Shown here: piece after piece, positions 25,618-33,654 of the stretch
How positions within the stretch are numbered: position 1 is the stretch's first letter
How the letters are laid out: each line of letters opens with the position of its first letter
Assembly: GCA_021741155.1 (NCBI GenBank)
Contig: JAIOYP010000001.1
Location: forward strand, 1 to 64,000
Direction: 5' to 3'
Length of the DNA stretch: 64,000 bases
From: Flavobacteriales bacterium
GTDB lineage: Bacteria; Bacteroidota; Bacteroidia; UBA10329
Position numbers and translations under genes: made by a program
The notes under the pieces: generated by a model
Told to the model about the DNA's origin: nothing
The model's input: the letters and a program-made list of their open reading frames with translations, nothing else
Database searches by the model: none

Positions 25618-25938
25618 AGTCAAATCAACCTCAAGGATAGAGGAGATAAATCTTCCGCATCATTTAAATTGTAGCAATTCAGCTTCCTAGGAGATGCCGA
25701 TATAATTTAGAGTGATGATGAATTGGTTGCACTGGAGTCATACCATTGAATGCCAAATTCAAACTGCCCGATGATGAAGCCTTTTACCGTGTTGTTGGGA
25801 AATGTCAGACAGAAACCAGTTAAAGTGCTACCACCATTGAGGGCAATTTCGAACCCTTGTGTATCTGTGGCAATTTCATGTCTGGTAAAGAGTCCTTTGT
25901 TTTGAGATTTGGATAAACCTACGAACCGTGGTTAATCC
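25618..25938. other. Gap with a start-less coding remnant on the minus strand
   Basis: From 25931 down to 25707 the minus strand is open for about 75 codons without any ATG. It reads like real protein: KGLFTRHEIATDTQGFEIA, then GGSTLTGFCLTFPNN and GQFEFGIQWYDSS, then a stop at 25707-25709. It looks like the 3' end of a decayed gene of unknown family. It lies downstream of the two-repeat lipoprotein and of arsG. The rest of the gap shows nothing. Confidence 0.35.
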
Positions 25939-26646
25939 TCAAATCAGCTTAAAATAAATAGTGATGTAATACACCCCTGTAAGGATGAACACGGCACCAG
26001 CCACTATGCGCATCACCTTTTCAATCTGGGTAATCATCTTAAAGTACATCCCCAATTTCTCCATGCTATAAGCAATAACGAAAGCGAAGAGAATAACAGG
26101 CACACCCGTTCCAATCGAAAACACTACAGGCAGTGCCAGCCCTCCGCCTTCTGCTAGCGTCATGGGCATGAGCATGGCAAAAAACAGCGCTCCGCTATAA
26201 GGGCAAAATGCCAGCGCAAACAACGCCCCTAAAAGGAAGGAGCCCAGCAGGCCTTTTGTCTTGAATTTCTCCGATAGCTTATCGGTGAAGTCTCCGCCTT
26301 TGATAAAATTGAATTTAATCACATCCAGCATTACCAGACCAATAATAATGAGCACAAAACCAATGTATTTCTCTCCATTGCCCTGAAACAACTTGGCAAT
26401 TTGGTACTTGCTTGCGCCAAAGTAGATGATAGCGCCAATAAGCGTGTAGCTAAAAATACGACCAAGGGTGTACAGCAATCCACTCAGCAATACCTTCTTA
26501 CGATTGGTAACCGTTTTGGCAATGTAGGCAATGGCCGTTACGTTGGTTGCCAACGGACATGGGGCAATGGCTGTAAGCAGTCCTAAAGCAAATGCCGCCA
26601 ACATGGGAGCATCCTGGTTTTGCGCCAGATTATTCAGCCACTCCAT
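25939..26646 (-). CDS. arsG: ArsG-like efflux permease (CcdA/DsbD fold)
   Basis: The protein is 235 residues with six predicted membrane segments. It shows the CcdA-family proline/cysteine elements LLTAIAPCPLATNV (about 23-36) and ALFALAFCPYSGALFF. The combination with ArsF and ArsE next door matches the ArsEFG organoarsenical resistance set, where ArsG is the membrane component. The gene is last in a seven-gene operon and begins directly after the arsF stop. A plain cytochrome c biogenesis role is the main alternative, but the neighbours argue for arsenicals. Confidence 0.85.
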   Translation of the reverse strand: MEWLNNLAQNQDAPMLAAFALGLLTAIAPCPLATNVTAIAYIAKTVTNRKKVLLSGLLYTLGRIFSYTLIGAIIYFGASKYQIAKLFQGNGEKYIGFVLIIIGLVMLDVIKFNFIKGGDFTDKLSEKFKTKGLLGSFLLGALFALAFCPYSGALFFAMLMPMTLAEGGGLALPVVFSIGTGVPVILFAFVIAYSMEKLGMYFKMITQIEKVMRIVAGAVFILTGVYYITIYFKLI

Positions 26647-27048
26647 TTACTTCACAAAGGCGTTGATCTCCTTTTTCAAGCCAGCAATAAACTTGTCTTC
26701 ATTACCAGCGTTCATAAAGGAAAAATCCGTCAGGTCTTTCTTCTTTCCTGTTTTAGAATTGTAGAGGAAAAGTGCCGTTCCCGCAGCTTCAAACTCGTCT
26801 GCTTTCTTCTCGTTTTTCTTATCGTCCACGTTCACCAACGAGAATGAAATGTTGCTGTAGCCTTTTAGTGCTTCTCTAGTCAGAGTTTCAATCTTATTGC
26901 AGGTCATGCAACGGTTTTCAGAATGGAATTGAATGACTTCTACCGTGGAAGCAGCTGTAGCCGTTTTACTCTGCGCTTGGCTGTTGTAGGTTGTGAAAAG
27001 CAACACCATAATTGTTGCGATGGAAGAAAAGATGTTTACTGTTTTCAT
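26647..27048 (-). CDS. arsF: ArsF-like exported thioredoxin-fold protein
   Basis: The protein is about 133 residues from the ATG at 27048. A signal peptide (MKTVNIFSSIATIMVLLFTTYNSQAQ) leads to a thioredoxin-like domain with the redox/metalloid motif CMTC in HSENRCMTCNKIETL. The end is GNEDKFIAGLKKEINAFVK. It fits the family annotated as nitrophenyl compound nitroreductase subunit ArsF. A longer frame reaching 27213 overlaps the dinB gene and has a low-complexity N-terminus, so 27048 is preferred. It works with ArsE and ArsG in resistance to aromatic arsenicals. Confidence 0.85.
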   Translation of the reverse strand: MKTVNIFSSIATIMVLLFTTYNSQAQSKTATAASTVEVIQFHSENRCMTCNKIETLTREALKGYSNISFSLVNVDDKKNEKKADEFEAAGTALFLYNSKTGKKKDLTDFSFMNAGNEDKFIAGLKKEINAFVK

Positions 27049-27058
27049 TGTTTTTGAT

Positions 27059-27517
27059 TTAGTTGGTTCCGTATTTTTTGATGATGGACATTTGCCCTGC
27101 GTGATACGCGGTATGCGATACAATTCTGCCAAAAGACTCTGCTTTGGTCTTGGTGCCAAACTCCTTGGTAGTGATGGTTTCTTCCCAATCTTCTTCCGAC
27201 TGCTTTTCAACAATGGCTTTCAGTTTTTCGAACGATTCAGACACGTAGGCTTTCAGTTCTTCCAAATCGGTCCATTCGCCTGAGTCGGCTTGATCAATAA
27301 CCGTTTTTGCTCGTACGCTTACCGAAGCATCGCCAAAAACATTCTTCGCAAATAGCAATTCCACATCGCCAATATGGCGGATGAGAAAGCCTACTGAGTT
27401 TGGTGAGTTCCCGAGCTTCTTAGTCAGGTCGTCTTCCGTTAAACCCGCTAACTGGTTACTGAAGCGCGTGCGTGCCTCCACCCACAGTTCGAGCAGCTGT
27501 TCTGTTTTCGTTCTCAT
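27059..27517 (-). CDS. DinB/YfiT-like four-helix protein
   Basis: The protein is 152 residues of the DinB-type helical bundle. Metal-binding histidines fit the family: H49 in GFLIRHIGDVELLFAKN and the pair in IVSHTAYHAGQMSIIKK near the end. Such proteins often transfer thiols or bind metal in stress operons. It overlaps the permease gene by 4 bases and lies inside the arsenic operon, so a thiol-dependent detoxification role is likely but unproven. It is not the DNA polymerase called DinB. Confidence 0.85.
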   Translation of the reverse strand: MRTKTEQLLELWVEARTRFSNQLAGLTEDDLTKKLGNSPNSVGFLIRHIGDVELLFAKNVFGDASVSVRAKTVIDQADSGEWTDLEELKAYVSESFEKLKAIVEKQSEEDWEETITTKEFGTKTKAESFGRIVSHTAYHAGQMSIIKKYGTN

Positions 27518-28488
27518 AGTATGGTGTTAAATAAAAATCCTGATAGGATGATGAAAATAGTAACCACACCAAAGTAGAGCGCAATCAACTTTATCGACAT
27601 CACTTTCTTCAGCAACGTAGCTTCTGGAATAGACAGTCCAACCGTGGCCATCATAAAGGCAATGGCTGTTCCAAGCGGCACTCCTTTGGCTACAAATACC
27701 TCAATGACAGGAACAATTCCTGCGGCATTGGCATACATCGGCACTGCCAAAATTACGGCAAGCGGAACAGTCCACCATTGACCACCACCTAAGTACTGAC
27801 CAAAAAAGTTTTCAGGAACGTAGCCATGCATGGCTGCACCAATGGCAATACCGATTACTACATACAGAATAACGCCTTTTACAATATCCCAAGCGCCACG
27901 GGTAATCTCTGGCAATCGCTGACGGAACGTGAGTTTCTCCTCCTCGTATTCTCCCTGTTGCAGTTTGCTCTCAAGAATTTTCTTCACCCAATCTGAGAGC
28001 AACGGTTCTAAGTTGAATTTGCCCAGCAGCCAACCACCAATGGTACCCAATAGAATGCCAGAAATAGCATAGATGAGCGTGGCTTTTACACCAAACAGGC
28101 CAAGAAACATGGCCACGGCAACTTCATTTACTAATGGAGATGTAATCAGAAAAGCAAAGGTTACTCCCAAAGGAATGCCGCCTTGCACAAAGCCAATAAA
28201 CAGCGGGACCGAAGAGCAAGAACAGAAAGGCGTGATGGCTCCAAATATGGATGCAAACAGATATTCCAGGCCGTAAAGTTTCTTAGCGTTGAGGTAGTTC
28301 TTGAGTCGCTCAATAGGGAAATAGGTATTCACAATTCCCATCAAGAACACGATAACGAATAGCAGAATGAGAATCTTGAGTGTATCGTACACAAAGAAAT
28401 TCAGGGCTGTGCCTAAGTGTGTTTCTGCTCCAATACCAATAATGGAATAGATGAGCCAATCGGCAAAATGTTGTAGCCAGTCGAACAT
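27514..28488 (-). CDS. arsP: ArsP-like permease (UPF0718/YraQ family)
   Basis: The protein is about 324 residues from the ATG at 28488, 5 bases after the rhodanese stop. It has about eight to ten membrane segments. The family cysteine motif TPFCSCSSVPLFIG is present, as in ArsP, which exports trivalent organoarsenicals. The longer frame back to 28521 would overlap the rhodanese gene. Neighbouring arsEFG genes support arsenical export. Other UPF0718 proteins have unknown cargo, so the substrate is inferred. Confidence 0.87.
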   Translation of the reverse strand: MFDWLQHFADWLIYSIIGIGAETHLGTALNFFVYDTLKILILLFVIVFLMGIVNTYFPIERLKNYLNAKKLYGLEYLFASIFGAITPFCSCSSVPLFIGFVQGGIPLGVTFAFLITSPLVNEVAVAMFLGLFGVKATLIYAISGILLGTIGGWLLGKFNLEPLLSDWVKKILESKLQQGEYEEEKLTFRQRLPEITRGAWDIVKGVILYVVIGIAIGAAMHGYVPENFFGQYLGGGQWWTVPLAVILAVPMYANAAGIVPVIEVFVAKGVPLGTAIAFMMATVGLSIPEATLLKKVMSIKLIALYFGVVTIFIILSGFLFNTIL

Positions 28489-28493
28489 GTTCC

Positions 28494-28877
28494 TTAGCAG
28501 CAACCAGCTGTAGAACAGCACGAACCGCCATCCTTAATTGATCCCGTATCTCCTGTAGTTGGAAAGCCTTTTTCTACCCAACGCACTAAACCGTGTTGCA
28601 TGTTTACCACGTTTGTATAGCCATGGTTGACTAGAAATCCAGCCGCACGCAGGCTTCTCTCACCACCTTTACATACCATCACCACTTCTTGGTCTTTTGG
28701 TACTTCGCTGTAGCGGTTTTCAAATTCGCTTAACGGAATGTTGATGATGTTGGAGACGTCATAAGCCAATAGGGCCACTTCATCCTTCTCGCGCACATCA
28801 ACCAGCAACGCGCCATTCTTCACCCACTGCTGGGTTGTGGTCGGACAAATCTCCTTTACCAATGTTTGAATTGTCAT
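28494..28877 (-). CDS. Rhodanese-like protein with cysteine-rich tail
   Basis: The protein is 127 residues from the ATG at 28877. It is a single rhodanese domain: ALLVDVREKDEVALLAYD, then the active-site loop CKGGERSLRA with the nucleophile Cys, then GYTNVVNMQHGLVRWV. The last residues read GGSCCSTAGCC, four cysteines in eight residues, an unusual tail that could bind As(III) or another soft metal. It lies 4 bases after arsE and 5 before the permease, within the arsenic operon. It may supply sulfane sulfur or carry metalloid. Confidence 0.9.
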   Translation of the reverse strand: MTIQTLVKEICPTTTQQWVKNGALLVDVREKDEVALLAYDVSNIINIPLSEFENRYSEVPKDQEVVMVCKGGERSLRAAGFLVNHGYTNVVNMQHGLVRWVEKGFPTTGDTGSIKDGGSCCSTAGCC

Positions 28878-28881
28878 GGTG

Positions 28882-29118
28882 CTATTTTTTAAGGAGATCA
28901 ATTACTTCGCTTACCTGCGCAACCCGACCTTTAATCTTGATTTCTTCATCAATCATCAGAACAGGAGTGGTCAGAACGTTGTATTTCAACATCTCTTCAA
29001 TGTCTTCTACTTTGACAACCGCTGCTTCAATACCCGCTTGCTTGACGGCTTCCACCACGTTTGCGTACATGGTTTTGCACTTGGGGCATCCAGGGCCCAA
29101 AACTTTTATCTGTATCAT
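28882..29118 (-). CDS. arsE: ArsE-like small thioredoxin (TM0996/MTH895 type)
   Basis: The protein is 78 residues. The redox motif GPGCPKCKTM is at 8-17, with the family's cis-proline later in NVLTTPVLMID. This is the minimal glutaredoxin-like redox protein often paired with arsenic or UPF0718 permeases, and it matches ArsE of the ArsEFG set. It is the first gene after arsR, with its own promoter and operators in the 84-base gap. Confidence 0.9.
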   Translation of the reverse strand: MIQIKVLGPGCPKCKTMYANVVEAVKQAGIEAAVVKVEDIEEMLKYNVLTTPVLMIDEEIKIKGRVAQVSEVIDLLKK

Positions 29119-29139
29119 ATCTAACTGCTTTTAGTTTGC

Positions 29140-29159
29140 TGTTCGCAAATCTACGAACA
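29140..29159 (-). promoter_or_regulatory. ArsR operator over the arsE promoter
   Basis: The inverted repeat TTCGCAAATCTACGAA (with flanking TG/CA it is TGTTCG..CGAACA) covers the minus-strand -7 box TAGATTTG (29146-29153). Bound repressor would block polymerase. It nearly equals the site before arsR. Confidence 0.75.
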
Positions 29160-29170
29160 ATCATTCTTCA

Positions 29171-29186
29171 TTCGTAGAATTACGAA
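29171..29186. promoter_or_regulatory. Second ArsR-type inverted repeat in the arsR-arsE gap
   Basis: TTCGTAGAATTACGAA is an inverted repeat with arms TTCGTA / TACGAA and a 4-base centre, 12 bases upstream of the site over the arsE promoter. It shares the TTCGnA..TACGAA pattern of the two other sites. Confidence 0.6.
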
Positions 29187-29202
29187 CTGAGTTTCGTCAG
29201 GT

Positions 29203-29508
29203 TTAGGATAAAACGTTGTTCAACAGCTCTTTGGCCTTTTTCCAATTCTCTCTGTCAATACAGTATTTGGTGGAGGGTGGAGTAATGTCGCCTTTAATGA
29301 GCCCTACATCTTTCAGCTCTTTTAAATGCTGAGAAAGGGTTGATTTGGCAATGGGCAATTCTTCTGCCATATCTCCATGATAGCAGCAGGCCTGCGAATT
29401 GAGCAACTCCAAAATGGCAATCCGAACGGGATGTCCGAGCGCCTTAGCAAACCGTGCGGTCTGCTCTTGTTGTTCTGTGAAGTAGTCTGTTTTGGATGAT
29501 GTGGGCAT
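29203..29508 (-). CDS. arsR: ArsR/SmtB-family repressor
   Basis: The protein is about 101 residues from the ATG at 29508; a longer frame to 29598 would run through the operator. It is a winged helix: FAKALGHPVRIAILELL, recognition helix IAKSTLSQHLKELKDVGLI. Neighbouring cysteines C41 and C42 in SQACCYHGDM are well placed to bind As(III) or Sb(III) and release DNA. It heads the seven-gene arsenic operon. Matching inverted repeats lie before it and before arsE, so it probably represses itself and the operon. Confidence 0.92.
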   Translation of the reverse strand: MPTSSKTDYFTEQQEQTARFAKALGHPVRIAILELLNSQACCYHGDMAEELPIAKSTLSQHLKELKDVGLIKGDITPPSTKYCIDRENWKKAKELLNNVLS

Positions 29509-29521
29509 GGTATAAACACCT

Positions 29522-29543
29522 TTGTTCGCAAATGTACGAACAA
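29522..29543 (-). promoter_or_regulatory. ArsR operator and promoter before arsR
   Basis: The inverted repeat with 7-base arms TTGTTCG / CGAACAA (core TTCGCAAATGTACGAA) covers the minus-strand -7 box TACATTTG at 29529-29536. It lies 13 bases before the arsR ATG and implies autorepression. Confidence 0.78.
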
Positions 29544-29645
29544 TAGAAATACGTGTTCGGTAAGATTGCTTTCTTGTTGATATCGTTGTGTGTAGCAAGC
29601 TAAAAAGGCATGAATCAATACTTCAGACATCCTGAGGTTGGGCTT

Positions 29646-29868
29646 ATTTTTAAACAGGCCGCAGCAGGATTATTGAAGAGCAAAAAAATGAGGAGCTCTG
29701 GCCATTAAGACCGTTGCCCGAAAACTCGCAGCTCTCTGCTACAAACTGTAGACCAAAGGACTTGAGTATGTCGAAAAAGGGATAAGGGAATATGAAGAGA
29801 AATTGGTCAGACAGAAGCAACCGTCCATATTGAAAGCAGCAAGAAATCTAGGGCTGGAATTGACTTGA
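29646..29868 (+). pseudogene. Broken IS110-type transposase, C-terminal remnant
   Basis: One frame reads FKQAAAGLLKSKKMRSSGH then stops; the next frame continues IKTVARKLAALCYKL, an in-frame stop, then TKGLEYVEKGIREYEEKL to a stop at 29868. The segment KTVARKLAALCYKL..KGLEYVE is typical of the IS110-family transposase C-terminus. A frameshift and a stop make it dead, and no full element or ends remain. It marks an old insertion next to the arsenic operon and suggests the region was once mobile. Confidence 0.75.
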
Positions 29869-29964
29869 AAACAAATGGTTATATAATTACGTCAATGATA
29901 GGAACGAAGGAGCTAGTTACTTCTTACTCGCAATCACTGATCTTCGTTTCCCGTCCCTCACTCA

Positions 29965-30906
29965 TTACTGCACAATCGCCCTCAAACCACGCAATCCCAT
30001 ATCAACGGGTGTTTCGCCCGAATCAAACTGATTATTTGAGTTAGCGTCCGTCCATTCAAAGCTCTGATTGGTAGAGAAAGAAAGCTGCACTTCGATGTCA
30101 GACGTTTCATTTCCAGTAATGGTCAACGGAGTTTGGAAAGGACCAGTTACCAAGCAACTTCCTGCAGGAATTGGGCTGTTAGACAATGGGTTGACAACGG
30201 TTGTGAATCCAGCAGGGACTTGTCCGGTTAAAAAGAAGCTTTGTCCAAATACGGTTGATTCAAATCCCCAGTAACCTTGCAATTTGTTTGCGTTCACACT
30301 CTCGACTTTCGTATTGATATTGTAAGAAGTGATGTAGGTGTTAAAGCCAATAAACGAAGCAAGCGTGCCTGTTAGATTAGAGAAGCCATTTGCATTATAA
30401 ATGATGTCGAAATCTTGATAGGTAACCGAAACACGGATGTACTCATAGGTTCCAGCAGAAATGGAGCTCAGCGGAATGGAAAGAAAAACCTCATTTTCTC
30501 CTTTCACAACAGCCTTGTCAAAATTAATGGCACGGCTTCCGCCTACGTAGGTCTCCTCACCTTCATAAACGATTTCGCCCATTCCAAAAGCCGTCCAAGC
30601 AGTTGGAATCATTTCTACGTAATGGCCGGACATTTTATTGAAACTTGGAGATTGTGCCGCGTTGCCAGATGGAACGGTAGATGGGTTGCCAAAGGCATTC
30701 AACCGTGCTTGTGTTGGGTCAAATTTGAATCTGAAAACCAGTTGAGGCCCAGAAGTATCCACAATACACGAACCGTCATCTTCAATGGCGTTTGCATCAT
30801 AATTTTCGGCAGATACGTTAGTGCATCCTTTCTTTTGAATGCAGGAACTGAATGTGCTAATTGAGAAAACGGCTACAATCAACAGGATAAGCTGGTAATG
30901 TTTCAT
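29965..30906 (-). CDS. Exported lipoprotein, unknown, with Asp-rich C-terminus
   Basis: The protein is about 313 residues from the ATG at 30906. A lipoprotein signal (FSISTFSSC) is followed by CTNVSAENYDANAIEDDGSC, a short thrombospondin type 3-like stretch seen in many Bacteroidota surface proteins. The body is strand-rich, for instance TYEYIRVSVTYQDFDIIYNANG. Near the end, WTDANSNNQFDSGETPVDMG is an Asp/Asn calcium-binding loop of dockerin-like spacing. Family not recognised; a copper-binding MbnP-like fold was considered but not supported. It follows the DUF1853 gene by 35 bases. Confidence 0.72.
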   Translation of the reverse strand: MKHYQLILLIVAVFSISTFSSCIQKKGCTNVSAENYDANAIEDDGSCIVDTSGPQLVFRFKFDPTQARLNAFGNPSTVPSGNAAQSPSFNKMSGHYVEMIPTAWTAFGMGEIVYEGEETYVGGSRAINFDKAVVKGENEVFLSIPLSSISAGTYEYIRVSVTYQDFDIIYNANGFSNLTGTLASFIGFNTYITSYNINTKVESVNANKLQGYWGFESTVFGQSFFLTGQVPAGFTTVVNPLSNSPIPAGSCLVTGPFQTPLTITGNETSDIEVQLSFSTNQSFEWTDANSNNQFDSGETPVDMGLRGLRAIVQ

Positions 30907-30941
30907 GAAGTGGATGGTATAATGTGCGTCAAAAATAACCA

Positions 30942-31832
30942 TCAGTTGCTATGTGCGATGCTTGCCCAATTTTCGGAAACAACAAAGCCTCTGGTTTGCT
31001 CCATCCAGCCAAATTTGGTTAAAGTCATTCCTGCAACGAGTATCGAATTGCTATAAAGGCTTAGTTGACTAACCAGGTATGTTGTCATTTGATTCGAACT
31101 CAAAAGTTGAGCGGTATCGCTTGCTTGATGAACGCCAATCCAATTTGGTTTTTCTAAAATGCACCAGCTAAAATTTTCTTCAATCATTTCCTCCATTTCC
31201 GAAATATGGCACCACCACTGTTTTTCGTGTTTAGGATTTGCTTCAACTGGTAGGTTTATTTCTCTTCCTAGGTGATAAAAGAATTGTCCTTTTAAAAATA
31301 GTTTGGGTTCCGTTTTTGTGGCGTCCACTAAGTACTTAACGGAGCTATTGTTCGAAAGTGGCATTTGATACTTGGTTAGCTTCTCCATTTTACGACCAAG
31401 GTTATCCATGGCATTGGGGCCAATCATATGCGCGTGGTCGGCAGAAGCATGGCTTTGCAAATAGAATTTCAACGCAATTTCCCAATGCTCGCGTTGGTTG
31501 GTTTTGGTGTCGGTAACAATCAAATCAAGTTCGCCAATGGTTCTGTTTCCTTCTTTTATCTGATGATTGGATAGCATTAGGTTGAGCCGATTATCGTGCT
31601 TGATGACAAAAAACACGAGTTGCTCAAAGTATTTGCCCATTGGCATATAGCCGAGGCTGTTAAAATGTGCGTTTACTAGTTCTGGTCGATTGTCTAGTTC
31701 GAGCAGCGTTGTATGTATGGCCGCTTCGTGCTGCTCATCTCTAAAATAATCCGTGCAAAACGGATAGGCGAGGAGAGATGGGCTAGAAATGGCCCAGTAC
31801 ATTCGCCTAACATGAATGTTGGAAAGCATCAT
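30942..31832 (-). CDS. DUF1853 family protein
   Basis: The protein is about 296 residues from an ATG near 31832. The pattern VRRMYWAISSPSLL at the N-terminus, then LGYMPMGKYFEQLVFFVI, IGELDLIVTDTKTNQREHWEIALKFYL and NAMDNLGRKMEKL fits DUF1853. The core ELDLIV..HWEIALKFYL has the D-(E/D)xK look of a PD-(D/E)xK nuclease fold, with K in ALKFY. That would make it a possible nuclease, but this is inference. It shares a strand with the following lipoprotein gene. Confidence 0.8.
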   Translation of the reverse strand: MMLSNIHVRRMYWAISSPSLLAYPFCTDYFRDEQHEAAIHTTLLELDNRPELVNAHFNSLGYMPMGKYFEQLVFFVIKHDNRLNLMLSNHQIKEGNRTIGELDLIVTDTKTNQREHWEIALKFYLQSHASADHAHMIGPNAMDNLGRKMEKLTKYQMPLSNNSSVKYLVDATKTEPKLFLKGQFFYHLGREINLPVEANPKHEKQWWCHISEMEEMIEENFSWCILEKPNWIGVHQASDTAQLLSSNQMTTYLVSQLSLYSNSILVAGMTLTKFGWMEQTRGFVVSENWASIAHSN

Positions 31833-31975
31833 GCTCAAATTTAGATACTTCAAGAAGTACAAAGAAAAGAACACAGTCCTAATTGAAACGTTCGGATTGC
31901 CTAAGTCGAATTGACCCGTTCACACCACTTATTGCTGAAGTTTACTTTCTTTGAACCTCAATTTAAAACGGATAG

Positions 31976-33565
31976 ATGCAGATTCTGGCTTTCGTAGGGT
32001 TTACGGCTTTGGTTGCTGTCATTTCTTATTGGTTTAGCCGGTCTACAGATGAGAGTTCCTCTGATGGTTACTTTCTTGGCGGACGTAGCCTAGGAGCGGT
32101 TGTAATTGCTGGGTCTTTGCTGCTTACCAATCTTTCTACCGAACAAATTGTAGGCTTGAATGGTGCGGCTTTTCGTGAAGGAATTCTCGTAATGGCGTGG
32201 GAAACATTGGCCGCCATTGCCATGGTTGTAACGGCTATTTTTCTCCTTCCGCGCTATCTTAAAGGAGGCATTACCACCGTTCCTGAATTTTTGGAGAAAC
32301 GCTACGATGTGGCCACTCGCTCCATTACATCGGCCTTGTTTCTCAGCGGCTATGTGATTGTTCTTCTTCCTATTGTACTCTATTCTGGCGCGTTGGCGTT
32401 GAGTGCCATGTTCTCCATTCCTGAACTACTAAATGTGAGCGAAACAACCGCCTTATGGATTACCGTTTGGGGTATCGGAATTGTGGGTTCTGTCTATGCC
32501 ATTTTCGGAGGGTTAAAAGCGGTGGCGGTGAGCGACGCCATCAACGCAGTTGGCCTTATAGTAGGCGGTATGTTGATTCCGGTATTTGGTTTACAGATGG
32601 TAGGAGACGGTAGTGTTCTGGAAGGTTTGAACATCATCATTCAATCACATCCAGAAAAATTTGAATCATTGGGTTCCGAAAGTGCTTCGGTTCCATTCTC
32701 TACCATTTTCACAGGAATGATGTTGGTTCAGTTGTTCTATTGGGGCACCAATCAAGCCATTATTCAGCGAGCATTGGGAGCCAAAAATTTGAAAGAAGGT
32801 CAGAAAGGACTCGTGTTAGCAGCAGTTTTCAAGATACTTGGTCCGCTCATTGTGGTACTGCCCGGAATTATTGCATTTCACCTATTTGGAGATTCGTTGA
32901 GTAATCCTGACCAAGCTTACCCCATGTTGGTTAATGCCGTATTACCAGCTGGTGCGGTAGGATTTTTTGCAGCCGTTCTGTTTGGGGCCATCCTAAGCTC
33001 GTTCAATTCTGCTCTCAATAGCTCGGTCACGCTTTTCGGTTTCGACCTTTACAAGCAGTATTTCGATAAGAATGCAAGCGAGAAAAAAGTGGTTAAAGTG
33101 GGCAAGATTTTTGGAGCCTTTCTTGCCATTTTATCCATGTTTATTGCCCCACTTATTGCCAATGCGCCAGATGGTCTTTTTGGCTATTTGCAAGAGGTGA
33201 ATGGATGCTACAGTATTCCCATTCTCACCATTATTGTGGTGGGCTATCTCACTAAGTTTGTTCCAGCAATAGCTGCAAAAATTGCCATCTTTTCTGGTGT
33301 GGTGTTGTATAGCCTAAGTCAGTTCGTACTTAAGCCAATGGTTATTGAATCTGGGGCTGCGTATCCACATTTCCTTCATGTAATGGCAATTCTTTTTGTG
33401 CTCAACGTGTGCATCATGCTCCTTATCGGAAAATGGAAGCCAGCCAAGGTGGGATTCGAATTGATGTATACAGATAAGGTCAATATCGACCCTTGGAAAA
33501 ATGTTTACATCGCCAGTGCCCTAATCACTGTAATAGTGATCTTCATCTATGTTTACTTTGCCTGA
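31976..33565 (+). CDS. Sodium:solute symporter (SSS/SLC5 family)
   Basis: The protein is 529 residues with about 13-14 membrane helices. The N-terminal DGYFLGGRSLGAVVIAGSLLLTNLSTEQIVGLNG and the family signature region GGLKAVAVSDAINAVGLIVGG are typical of sodium-coupled sugar or solute uptake proteins such as YidK and SGLT. It takes up a small solute with sodium across the inner membrane, which fits the sodium gradient made by the NQR complex in this window. The solute is not clear. A GtrA gene follows on the same strand. Confidence 0.88.
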   Translation: MQILAFVGFTALVAVISYWFSRSTDESSSDGYFLGGRSLGAVVIAGSLLLTNLSTEQIVGLNGAAFREGILVMAWETLAAIAMVVTAIFLLPRYLKGGITTVPEFLEKRYDVATRSITSALFLSGYVIVLLPIVLYSGALALSAMFSIPELLNVSETTALWITVWGIGIVGSVYAIFGGLKAVAVSDAINAVGLIVGGMLIPVFGLQMVGDGSVLEGLNIIIQSHPEKFESLGSESASVPFSTIFTGMMLVQLFYWGTNQAIIQRALGAKNLKEGQKGLVLAAVFKILGPLIVVLPGIIAFHLFGDSLSNPDQAYPMLVNAVLPAGAVGFFAAVLFGAILSSFNSALNSSVTLFGFDLYKQYFDKNASEKKVVKVGKIFGAFLAILSMFIAPLIANAPDGLFGYLQEVNGCYSIPILTIIVVGYLTKFVPAIAAKIAIFSGVVLYSLSQFVLKPMVIESGAAYPHFLHVMAILFVLNVCIMLLIGKWKPAKVGFELMYTDKVNIDPWKNVYIASALITVIVIFIYVYFA

Positions 33566-33654
33566 AATTGGTTCGGTGAATTACTAGCCAACTCCTAAAG
33601 CATTTTTCGTTGACTCTAAAAACCAATAAGTCGCCATTAGATAAACTCAGTTCG

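Noticed and set aside
25939-26646. Plain CcdA cytochrome c biogenesis protein
   Set aside because: The fold fits, but the tight operon with arsF, arsE and arsR favours ArsG; no cytochrome maturation genes are near.
26647-27213. Long form of ArsF starting at 27213
   Set aside because: It would overlap dinB by over 150 bases and bury the clear signal peptide that begins at 27048.
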